This document shows, in pieces, positions 34,851 to 42,286 of a DNA stretch of 64,000 nt. The translations under genes were made by a program, and so were the position numbers. Origin of the DNA: Casp-actino8 sp037147055 (lineage in GTDB: Bacteria > Actinomycetota > Acidimicrobiia > Acidimicrobiales > Ilumatobacteraceae). How positions within the stretch are numbered: the first letter of the stretch is position 1; each line of letters starts with the position of its first letter. The notes below the pieces were generated by a model. The model had not been told where the DNA came from and searched no databases. It was given only the letters and a program-made list of their open reading frames with translations. The stretch covers positions 1 through 64,000 of the forward strand of contig JBAWVW010000001.1 of NCBI GenBank assembly GCA_037147055.1. The letters are read 5' to 3'.

Positions 34851-34856
34851 AAACTA
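34851..34856 (-). promoter_or_regulatory. -10 hexamer, leaderless start of fabI
   Basis: Minus-strand TAGTTT, six bases, then ATG at 34844. Confidence 0.5.
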
Positions 34857-34927
34857 GTTCTTATGATCGCCATCAAGTACGAATTGGTCCTTCTCGGTTG
34901 CAGTTCCCTCAGTCAAGTAGGAGATCA

Positions 34928-35626
34928 ATGCCCAGTATGTGCCATTGTTTAGGTATGCGTATTGGAATTCTTGGTGGAACTGGGCCTGCTGGCTCGGCGT
35001 TGGCGGCTCGCTTGGCCTCAATCGGCTATGAAGTTGTCATTGGTTCTCGTTCAAGTGAACGGGCTCAGGAAATCGTTGCTGAATTCGCTCTTAAATTTCC
35101 AGAGTTGAAGGAGCAATTATTTGGTGGAGACAACTCAGAGGCCAGCGCCTGTGATCTCGTTGTAGTTGCGACTCCATGGGACTCAGCAGCGGCCACTGTG
35201 CAAGACAATGCCGTTGCCCTATCCGGCAAGATCGTGATCAGCATGGCCAATGCTTTGGTTCGAGTCGCTGGTGAGTTCCAACCCCTACTCCCACCACGAG
35301 GAAGTGTGGCTGCGCATATTCAGGCGGCGATTCCAAAGAGTCGTGTCGTTGCTGCCTTCCATCATCTCCCCGCTAAAGAGCTCGGCCATATTGGTCAGCC
35401 CATTGATTCTGATGTCTTGGTCTGTTCTGACGATCGAGAGGCAATAGTCATCGTCAGCGACATTGTGGCGCGAATTCCCGGTTGTCGGCCATTAGATGCT
35501 GGGCTCCTCTCTAATGCACTTGCCATTGAGGCTTTCACTGCGGTACTTCTGCAACTTAACGTGCGTTACAAGACACGTGTCGCCCCCAAACTTACGGGTA
35601 TTCGTCCACCCGCAGCACAGTCATAG
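34928..35626 (+). CDS. npdG: NADPH:F420 oxidoreductase
   Basis: Transfers hydride between NADPH and coenzyme F420. RIGILGGTGPAGSALAARLA is the Rossmann loop with the NADP-binding Ser-Arg (GSRS) after the second strand. The ATG at 34928 (232 residues) has an AGGAG at 34919-34923; the family N-terminus begins at the in-frame ATG 34955 (223 residues), so either start is possible. Together with the LLM oxidoreductase at 46337 it indicates an F420-using organism. Confidence 0.85.
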   Translation: MPSMCHCLGMRIGILGGTGPAGSALAARLASIGYEVVIGSRSSERAQEIVAEFALKFPELKEQLFGGDNSEASACDLVVVATPWDSAAATVQDNAVALSGKIVISMANALVRVAGEFQPLLPPRGSVAAHIQAAIPKSRVVAAFHHLPAKELGHIGQPIDSDVLVCSDDREAIVIVSDIVARIPGCRPLDAGLLSNALAIEAFTAVLLQLNVRYKTRVAPKLTGIRPPAAQS

Positions 35627-35639
35627 ATTCGGAACAACT

Positions 35640-36767
35640 GTGACAATCAATCTGTTTGATACTGCTAAGCAAGAGGTCGTTCCCTTTACACCTGGGCACC
35701 TCGTGTCAATGTACACCTGTGGAATTACCCCCTACGATGCCACGCATATCGGTCACGCAGCTACTTTCATGGCCTACGACGTTCTTCAACGGCGCCTGAT
35801 TGATCTCGGGCATGAGGTTCGTTGCGTACGCAATGTCACCGATGTCGACGATCCCTTATTCGCCAAGGCTCGAGAATTGGGAGTTCATTATCTTGATCTT
35901 GCTGCTGGTGAGGAGGCTCGTTTCGAAAGAGATATGGAAGCCCTCAACGCGCTTCCTGTTTATGCAACACCTCGCGCCTCATCAGCGATTCCAGATATTC
36001 GCGGGTTTATCGGCATGGTTCTCGAGAGGGGATACGCGTATGTTTCTGAGGGTTCGGTCTACTTTGATGTGAGTAAAAGTCCTACTTTCGGCGATCTCAG
36101 TCATTACAGTCGACAGAAAATGACTGATCTCGCGCGAGAACGTGGGGGAGACGTGGACAATCCCCATAAACGGGACGCACTCGATTTCGTTCTGTGGCAT
36201 CCCTCAGCCTCCGATGAGCCTTCCTGGGAAGCCGTCTGGGGTGCAGGTCGACCCGGTTGGCATATTGAGTGCAGCGCTTTAGCACTACGCGAATTGGGTG
36301 AGACTATTGACCTTCACGGTGGTGGTAGCGACCTCATTTATCCGCACCACGAATGCGAACGAGCGCAAAGCGAGGCTGCAACGGGCACTCCCTTCGTGAA
36401 ACATTGGATGCATGTGGCGATGGTGTTTATGGATGGTGCAAAAATGTCCAAAAGCCTCGGCAATTTGGTCTTTATCGATGCTCTGCGAAAATTGTGGGAT
36501 CCCCGAGCAATTCGTTTAGCGATTATCAATCACCATTATCGCTTTGAATGGGAGTGGATCGATACCCTCATGCCGTTAGCTCTCAAGCGATTGCAGGCGT
36601 GGCAGGAGAGCGTTGATTTTCCCAATGATCCTTCAACTTTGGAAGCGGTTCGCTCTCATTTGGATAACGATTTGGATACGCCACGAGCCTTACAAAGTAT
36701 TGATGAAGCAGTGCGTCAAGGTTTAAGCGGTCGTGATGCAGCTGCGCTCTTAGGCGTCATCCTCTAA
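35640..36767 (+). CDS. mshC: mycothiol ligase MshC
   Basis: Joins cysteine to GlcN-inositol in mycothiol synthesis. It is a class I cysteinyl-tRNA-synthetase-like enzyme: zinc ligand Cys27 in SMYTCGITPYD, HIGH (36-39), WHIECSA and DLHGGGSDLIYPHHECE carry zinc ligands and the activation site, and KMSKS lies near the end. GTG 35640 gives 375 residues; this is shorter than the roughly 410 of mycobacterial MshC, mainly at the C-terminus. MshC is told from CysS by TCGITPYDATHIGHA. The start is 13 bp after npdG. Confidence 0.9.
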   Translation: MTINLFDTAKQEVVPFTPGHLVSMYTCGITPYDATHIGHAATFMAYDVLQRRLIDLGHEVRCVRNVTDVDDPLFAKARELGVHYLDLAAGEEARFERDMEALNALPVYATPRASSAIPDIRGFIGMVLERGYAYVSEGSVYFDVSKSPTFGDLSHYSRQKMTDLARERGGDVDNPHKRDALDFVLWHPSASDEPSWEAVWGAGRPGWHIECSALALRELGETIDLHGGGSDLIYPHHECERAQSEAATGTPFVKHWMHVAMVFMDGAKMSKSLGNLVFIDALRKLWDPRAIRLAIINHHYRFEWEWIDTLMPLALKRLQAWQESVDFPNDPSTLEAVRSHLDNDLDTPRALQSIDEAVRQGLSGRDAAALLGVIL

Positions 36768-36815
36768 AGGTGATCTAGCGCCTTTTAATCACCCTCCGTG
36801 ACCGCTGCGTTCCCC

Positions 36816-36821
36816 TAAACT
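36816..36821 (+). promoter_or_regulatory. -10 hexamer, leaderless start of thrS
   Basis: TAAACT, seven bases, then ATG at 36829. Confidence 0.5.
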
Positions 36822-36828
36822 AAAGCCA

Positions 36829-38796
36829 ATGTCCGATATCACGATCAAACTTCCCGATGGAACGCAAAAAACAATGGCTTCCGATACGACGGCTCTAAGT
36901 TTGGCCTCGTCGATCAGTCGAAATTTGGCTAAGGCGGCCGTATCTGCCGTCGTCGACGGCAGTGAGGTTGATTTGTCAACCCTTCTCAACGACGGCAATG
37001 TGGTGAGCATTATTACCATCGATAGTGAAGCTGGGCGTCATGTACTGCGTCATTCAACGGCACATGTCATGGCTCAGGCTGTTCTGCAGATGTACCCAGG
37101 TGCGAAATACACCATTGGACCCGCCATTGAGAATGGCTTTTACTACGACTTCGACCTTGGGTCTAGAGTTTTTACTGAGGATGATTTATCCAAGGTTGAA
37201 GACACCATGCGCAAGATAATTGCCGCCAATCAACCTTTTGTGCGTTCAGAAATACCAGTTGCAGAGGCAATGGCGATATTTGCTGAACAACCCTATAAGT
37301 GCGAAATTATTGCCCGAGTCACCGGTGGCGGCGCAGACAACGTTGATACCGCTGAGGTCGGGGGATCCGGAGACTCAGTCAGTATTTACCGAAACTCGGA
37401 CGAGTTCGTTGATTTGTGTCTGGGCCCGCATGTCGCTTCAACTGGACGACTCGGACACTTCAAATTGCAAAAAGTTTCTTCTGCGTATTGGCGAGGAAAT
37501 GAGAAAGGGCCGGTCCTGCAAAGGATTTACGGGACTGCTTGGGAAACTAAGTCAGCACTAGAGGAGTACTTGCATCGCCTCGTTGAAGCCGAGCGACGGG
37601 ATCATCGCAAACTCGCAGTCGAATTAGATCTTTTGTCATTTCCCTCAGAATTGGGAGGTGGCCTAGCCGTGTGGCATCCAAAGGGGGCGATCATACGCAA
37701 GTTGATGGAGGATTACAGCCGAGCTCGCCACCAAAGTGGTGGGTACCAATTCGTCTTCACTCCACACCTTTCCAACGCCACACTATTTCAGACCTCGGGA
37801 CACTTAGATTTTTACGCTGACGGAATGTATCCACCCATGGAGATGGACAATGGGACGTATTATCCGAAGCCGATGAACTGTCCGATGCACTGTTTGATCT
37901 TTCGTGGACGCCAACGGAGTTACCGCGAATTACCTTTGAGGCTATTTGAATTAGGGACCGTTTACCGTTACGAACGCGCCGGCACATTGCATGGTTTAAT
38001 GAGAATTCGCGGATTCACACAAGACGACAGTCATATTTTTTGTACTCAAGAACAACTACAGGGCGAGATTATTTCGCTATTGGACTTCGTCATGAGCGTG
38101 CTCAAGGCCTTTGGATTTGAAGATTTCTCATTCCATTTATCAACCAAAGACCCAGTCAAATATGTCGGTTCCGATGAGATTTGGGAGACCGCTACTGGGG
38201 CGTTGGTGAGCGCTCTTGACGCTCACGGCGTCACCTACAGCGTCAAGGACGGGGACGCAGCCTTTTACGGGCCCAAGATTGATATTCATGTTCGCGATGC
38301 CATCGGTCGTACTTGGCAGTTGTCGACGATTCAGTGTGACTTCAATCTTCCCGACAGATTTGATCTGGAATACGTCGCCAATGATGGCAGTCGGCAAAAA
38401 CCAATCATGTTGCATCGAGCCTTATTCGGTTCAGTTGAGCGCTTTTTCGGGGTGCTCGTTGAGCATTATGCGGGTGCCTTTCCCACCTGGCTTAGCCCAA
38501 TACAAGTGCGCATACTCCCAGTTGCCTTAGCGCATGAAGAATATGCACAGAAGGTGGCTGAGACATTAAATGCTCAGGGAATGCGCGTTGACATCTCAGA
38601 GGCAAACGATCAACTGGGTAAGCGTATTCGCTCCGCCAAACTGGAAAAAATTCCTTATGTTTTAGTCGTTGGTGATGAAGATGTTGCTGCGCAGACCGTA
38701 GGGGTCAATGCTCGTGGCGCTGATGTTGAACGTGGAGTGTCAGTTTCTTCATTTGCCGATCGTGTTCTCACCGAGATTAGTTTTTCAGATATCTGA
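36829..38796 (+). CDS. thrS: threonyl-tRNA synthetase
   Basis: Charges tRNA-Thr. The 655 residues include TGS (1-60), the second additional domain with HxxxH (HSTAHVMAQ) that edits mischarged Ser, the class II core (KPMNCPMHCLIF, YRYERAGTLHGLMRIRGFTQDD) and the anticodon-binding domain. It heads the thrS-HIT-pgsA-patA-pimA order known from mycobacteria. Confidence 0.97.
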   Translation: MSDITIKLPDGTQKTMASDTTALSLASSISRNLAKAAVSAVVDGSEVDLSTLLNDGNVVSIITIDSEAGRHVLRHSTAHVMAQAVLQMYPGAKYTIGPAIENGFYYDFDLGSRVFTEDDLSKVEDTMRKIIAANQPFVRSEIPVAEAMAIFAEQPYKCEIIARVTGGGADNVDTAEVGGSGDSVSIYRNSDEFVDLCLGPHVASTGRLGHFKLQKVSSAYWRGNEKGPVLQRIYGTAWETKSALEEYLHRLVEAERRDHRKLAVELDLLSFPSELGGGLAVWHPKGAIIRKLMEDYSRARHQSGGYQFVFTPHLSNATLFQTSGHLDFYADGMYPPMEMDNGTYYPKPMNCPMHCLIFRGRQRSYRELPLRLFELGTVYRYERAGTLHGLMRIRGFTQDDSHIFCTQEQLQGEIISLLDFVMSVLKAFGFEDFSFHLSTKDPVKYVGSDEIWETATGALVSALDAHGVTYSVKDGDAAFYGPKIDIHVRDAIGRTWQLSTIQCDFNLPDRFDLEYVANDGSRQKPIMLHRALFGSVERFFGVLVEHYAGAFPTWLSPIQVRILPVALAHEEYAQKVAETLNAQGMRVDISEANDQLGKRIRSAKLEKIPYVLVVGDEDVAAQTVGVNARGADVERGVSVSSFADRVLTEISFSDI

Positions 38797-38803
38797 GGCT
38801 GCA

Positions 38804-39325
38804 ATGATCGATGCTTTGTGGACTGGTTGGCGTTCGCAGTACCTGAAAGAGGTAGTAGAACGTGGCGACGAAACATCAACTGAGGTTGAGAGTGTTTTCA
38901 GCCAAATTTTATGCTCTAATATTTCAGATGAAGCGGCTTATATCGTTCACCGTGGTGGCTTAGTTTTCGTGATTCTCAATGCTTTCCCGTATGCGGTGGG
39001 TCACCTCTTGGTTTTGCCGTACCGGCAGATTTCGGATCTCTCATCACTCAGCGACTCAGAGTCACTGGAACTATGGGCGACAGTCACTCGAGCAAGCGAG
39101 GTCTTGAATACTGTTTACGAGCCTCAAGGATTGAATATCGGGATAAATATTGGAAGACCCGCAGGTGGAAGCGTGGCAGACCACCTCCATGTACACATTG
39201 TCCCGAGAAACATTGGCGATGCAAACTTCATGGCAGTGACAGCAAATGCGAAAACCATCTCCGAACCACTCAATGTCACAGCACAGCGAATCCGCCAATG
39301 TTGGCTTGAGCAAGTATTGCCCTAA
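38804..39325 (+). CDS. HIT-family nucleotide hydrolase/phosphorylase
   Basis: A 173-residue histidine-triad protein. The HLHVHIVPR motif near residue 131 carries the three His, and FPYAVGHLLVLPYRQI is the nucleotide-binding strand. Its mycobacterial counterpart between thrS and pgsA acts on Ap4A. ATG 38804 follows the thrS stop by seven bases with GAGG nearby; a longer in-frame start would lie inside thrS. Confidence 0.9.
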   Translation: MIDALWTGWRSQYLKEVVERGDETSTEVESVFSQILCSNISDEAAYIVHRGGLVFVILNAFPYAVGHLLVLPYRQISDLSSLSDSESLELWATVTRASEVLNTVYEPQGLNIGINIGRPAGGSVADHLHVHIVPRNIGDANFMAVTANAKTISEPLNVTAQRIRQCWLEQVLP

Positions 39326-39353
39326 AGTGAAATTGTTCAAGGAGTAAGCAACG

Positions 39354-39881
39354 ATGAATAGCGAAACCCCAGTGAGTCCACTCACAACCGAAGCCGATGA
39401 TTTTCGAGATCAATTACCAAGTGACTTGAACGCTGTTGAGCACGTTGGAGTCCATCAGTTTCCGGATAACAGCAGGCGCAGGGTTCCAGGGATTATTTAC
39501 CTGTCAAGCGGAATCCTCCTGATTTTGTTTTCAACGTTGAGCGGTAGCGATGGTCCATTCGTCAATCGAGGGTTAATCCTAGGTGGGGCGATTTTGGCAT
39601 TATTTGGTCTTTTGTGTGTCTCATCGGGTTGGAAAATGGCCGTTGATGAACAACAGGCCTTGACTTTGGCTGGAGCCGCCATTGGCTTTGCAGTTGGGCA
39701 TGCTTCGGCACAGCAGGTTTGGCGAGGTCTTCGCAGCCGTCCTACTTGGCGGGTTTTGTGCTACTCAGACGAAGATCCTCCGACTCGCCGAGGATTGGTA
39801 CTTGTTGATGCCGTGGATGGCAGGGTGCTTGAGCATCTCACTCAAGACAGTCTGGACGAATGGGCGCCTGAGTCAGTATGA
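39354..39881 (+). CDS. two-helix membrane protein, unknown
   Basis: A 175-residue protein with a 44-residue polar N-terminus, two membrane helices (about 46-63 and 73-92) and a cytoplasmic or outer C-terminal domain that includes GLVLVDAVDGRVLEHLTQDSLDEW. I do not recognise a family. AAGGAG precedes the ATG, which supports the start. It lies between the HIT gene and pgsA, a place that is usually empty in the mycobacterial order, so a role in phosphatidylinositol synthesis is only suggested by position. Confidence 0.78.
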   Translation: MNSETPVSPLTTEADDFRDQLPSDLNAVEHVGVHQFPDNSRRRVPGIIYLSSGILLILFSTLSGSDGPFVNRGLILGGAILALFGLLCVSSGWKMAVDEQQALTLAGAAIGFAVGHASAQQVWRGLRSRPTWRVLCYSDEDPPTRRGLVLVDAVDGRVLEHLTQDSLDEWAPESV

Positions 39882-39904
39882 CCATATGGCTGGGCCGTTG
39901 TTCC

Positions 39905-39910
39905 TAGACT
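39905..39910 (+). promoter_or_regulatory. -10 hexamer, leaderless start of pgsA
   Basis: TAGACT, six bases, then ATG at 39917. Confidence 0.48.
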
Positions 39911-39916
39911 TGCAGA

Positions 39917-40606
39917 ATGTTTGATGGTCACCTACGCGTTGCAGTAGATCGAGCGGTGAGACCCCTCGGTCAGGCTTTGCGGAGGACAAAAATTACCCCC
40001 GACCAACTGACCATTATTGGAATGGCGATGGGTTGCGGTGCCGCTGTGGCAATTGGTGCCGGTCATCTCTCGTTGGGTTTGCTATTGGTTATTTTGGCGG
40101 CCCTTCCCGATTTACTGGACGGCGCTGTAGCCAAGGCGACAAGTACTTCTAGCCCAAGAGGTGCCTTTTTTGATTCCGTCGTTGATCGTGTCACCGATGC
40201 ACTTTTGTTCGGAGGGGTGGCTTGGTACTTCGCTTCACATGAGAGTGCACATCTAGCAATTTTGCCGTTGGCAATTTCTGGAATGAGTTCCGTTATTTCC
40301 TACGAGAGAGCTAAAGCTGAGGCTTTGGGGTTGTCAGCAAAGGGCGGTTTGATGGAGCGGGCAGAGAGAATTATTTTTCTCTGCATTGGCCTCTTGTTTT
40401 CACAGTTGCTGATCCCAATTTTGTGGATCATGCTCGTCCTGACGACTATTACTGCCGTTCAGCGTTTTATCAAAGTATGGCGTCAGGCCGCAGTTGCGCC
40501 GATCACTGCTGCCAAGATTGAGCAACGTCGATCGCGTCGACAACGGCAACGGGATCAACTGTCACGGCATGCGTCGAAAATGACTACGCCACGAAAAAAT
40601 CACTAG
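39917..40606 (+). CDS. pgsA: phosphatidylinositol-phosphate synthase (CDP-alcohol phosphatidyltransferase)
   Basis: Joins CDP-diacylglycerol with inositol phosphate in the membrane. The family motif is D65-x2-D68-G69-x2-A72-K73-x8-G82-x3-D86-x3-D90: all four Asp and both Gly are present, but Lys73 stands where the motif normally has Arg. Several hydrophobic helices follow. Position before the PatA-like gene and in the thrS-pimA region supports PI-phosphate synthase over phosphatidylglycerophosphate synthase. The C-terminus is strongly basic. Confidence 0.86.
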   Translation: MFDGHLRVAVDRAVRPLGQALRRTKITPDQLTIIGMAMGCGAAVAIGAGHLSLGLLLVILAALPDLLDGAVAKATSTSSPRGAFFDSVVDRVTDALLFGGVAWYFASHESAHLAILPLAISGMSSVISYERAKAEALGLSAKGGLMERAERIIFLCIGLLFSQLLIPILWIMLVLTTITAVQRFIKVWRQAAVAPITAAKIEQRRSRRQRQRDQLSRHASKMTTPRKNH

Positions 40607-40618
40607 TCGGATACAACT

Positions 40619-41581
40619 GTGCCACCCGCAGTCAAGCAAACTTTGACAGACTTTTTTACGGTAGGTGCCTACAAATTCGGTTCGGTGTTAGCGCGTGGAG
40701 TTCCGGGTGGTTCTACAGGGCTCGTTAGCTCAGCGATCAGTTTGCCGCCCTTTTGGTTATCAAGTGAGAAGCGCGTGATGGTTGAACGACATATGCGACG
40801 CGTCAACCCTCAAGCTAATGAGTCAGAAATAAGGCGGATGGCACGCGAGGTCTTTCAAAGTTACGCACATTATTACTTGGAGAGTTTTCGCTTGCCATCG
40901 TTGAGAGCCGACAAGGTCGCAGCGACGACGACAATTTATGGTTATACCGAGAATCTGCTTCCTGCGCTAGAAAAAGGCAATGGTGCAATATTTGCGTTAC
41001 CTCATTTGGGCGGATGGGAATGGATGGGTCGTTGGGCCGTCGACACGGGTGTCAAAATGACAGTCGTCGTTGAGGCGATTCAGCCACCGGCATTATTTGA
41101 ATGGTTTGCAAATTTACGAAGAAAATTTGGGATGACGGTCATTCCACTTGGACCTCAGGCAGGTACAGAAGTTTTACGGGCGCTGAGAAATAACGAAGTC
41201 GTATGTCTCTTGAGTGATCGCGATCTAACAGGCGGCGGAATCCCCGTGACGTTCTTTGGTGAGACGACAACACTGCCGGCAGGCCCGGCAACTATGGCAT
41301 TACGTACGGGAGCAGCACTTCTTCCAACGGCAGCTTACTTTACTGATCGCAACCTCGGTCATCATGGAATCATAGGAGCGCCCATGGTGTGCGAACGAGA
41401 AGGACGTCTGCGACCCGATGTGACGCGGATAACTCAGAATTTGGCTCTTGAGTTGGAAACTTTGATTCGTAAGGCCCCGTCCCAATGGCATCTTTTGCAA
41501 CCGAATTGGCCAAGTGACCCTGGATTTAAGTATCACCTTGCCTCCCAAAGCAATGCTGAGTCGACTGTTAATGATGCTTAA
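40619..41581 (+). CDS. patA: PIM acyltransferase, PatA-like (lauroyl acyltransferase family)
   Basis: A 320-residue LpxL/HtrB-type acyltransferase. The catalytic pair is His129 and Glu134 (HLGGWE), the HxxxxE variant used by mycobacterial PatA, which acylates the mannose of PIM1. LSDRDLTGGGIPVTFFGE is the phosphate- and substrate-binding block. It starts with GTG 12 bp after pgsA. In mycobacteria pimA follows directly; here about 5.7 kb intervene. The PatA role is inferred from synteny. Confidence 0.85.
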   Translation: MPPAVKQTLTDFFTVGAYKFGSVLARGVPGGSTGLVSSAISLPPFWLSSEKRVMVERHMRRVNPQANESEIRRMAREVFQSYAHYYLESFRLPSLRADKVAATTTIYGYTENLLPALEKGNGAIFALPHLGGWEWMGRWAVDTGVKMTVVVEAIQPPALFEWFANLRRKFGMTVIPLGPQAGTEVLRALRNNEVVCLLSDRDLTGGGIPVTFFGETTTLPAGPATMALRTGAALLPTAAYFTDRNLGHHGIIGAPMVCEREGRLRPDVTRITQNLALELETLIRKAPSQWHLLQPNWPSDPGFKYHLASQSNAESTVNDA

Positions 41582-41596
41582 AGTCGAGTCAGCGTT

Positions 41597-41602
41597 TAGA
41601 TT
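41597..41602 (+). promoter_or_regulatory. -10 hexamer, leaderless start of the export cassette
   Basis: TAGATT, six bases, then ATG at 41609. It makes the cassette 41609-46331 a separate transcript from pgsA-patA. Confidence 0.48.
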
Positions 41603-41608
41603 AGACGG

Positions 41609-42286
41609 ATGGGGTTGGGGGTGAATGTGCGGTCGGTGCTCATGAGCGGCGTTCTTTTTCTCGCTGCTACCTCTTGCAGCAATGGCGGTTCCCCGATGGT
41701 AGTTATTCGTGATATCGATGCAGTACAGGTGATGACGCCAGAAGAAGTCGTAGCGATGCGATCAACCCTTGCTCCGGTAGTGATTGAAGATGGCCCTCAA
41801 TCTCCAGTAGATGGCTCCGCGCCTCAGGATTCGACCTCGGACACCATTCCACTCAATGAAGACAAACGGCCTCCGGAACTCAAGTTGTTTGATGCTTTTA
41901 AGAGTTTCTCGGGCTGTCTTGCGGATGCAGGTGAAGGAATTCGCGGTGACCTCCAAGATCCAAATAATCCTGCTTACCAGGATCCTGCGTATTTAGAGTT
42001 GATCCAGAAATGTGCGGCACGCAGTGACATTGTCAATGTGCTTAATGAAGTTTCAACTAGTCGCGCGAATTTAACTCCTGAGGAGATCAAAGCCAAGAAT
42101 GAAGGATTCGTGGTTCTATCTGACTGCCTCAAGAAAAAGGGTTGGAAAATAGAAACGACGATTGATTCATCGGGGCTCATCACACCTTCACAATTCCAGA
42201 GTGCTGACGGCGAACTCAATGAACGTGATTTGAATAATTGTCTCTCTGAGACTGGGCTTAATGAGACTATTAAAAATGGAGCATAA
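41609..42286 (+). CDS. putative lipoprotein of the export cassette
   Basis: A 225-residue protein with a signal peptide and a weak lipobox AATSC (Cys23), where Ala replaces the usual Leu at -3. The mature part is polar and acidic, with four Cys (about 99, 131, 168 and 207) that could form disulfides. It starts one codon before the adaptor gene, with no gap. No family is recognised; the context suggests a partner of the adaptor and ABC exporter. Confidence 0.78.
   Translation: MGLGVNVRSVLMSGVLFLAATSCSNGGSPMVVIRDIDAVQVMTPEEVVAMRSTLAPVVIEDGPQSPVDGSAPQDSTSDTIPLNEDKRPPELKLFDAFKSFSGCLADAGEGIRGDLQDPNNPAYQDPAYLELIQKCAARSDIVNVLNEVSTSRANLTPEEIKAKNEGFVVLSDCLKKKGWKIETTIDSSGLITPSQFQSADGELNERDLNNCLSETGLNETIKNGA

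Noticed and set aside
35624..35629. TAGATT as leaderless -10 of mshC
   Set aside because: It overlaps the npdG stop and lies ten bases before the GTG, outside the 6-8 base distance of the other cases; mshC is more simply co-transcribed with npdG.
36770..36793. GGTGAT/ATCACC inverted repeat after mshC as a terminator
   Set aside because: Only 6-bp arms with a 13-base loop and no T-run following the stem; within chance expectation.
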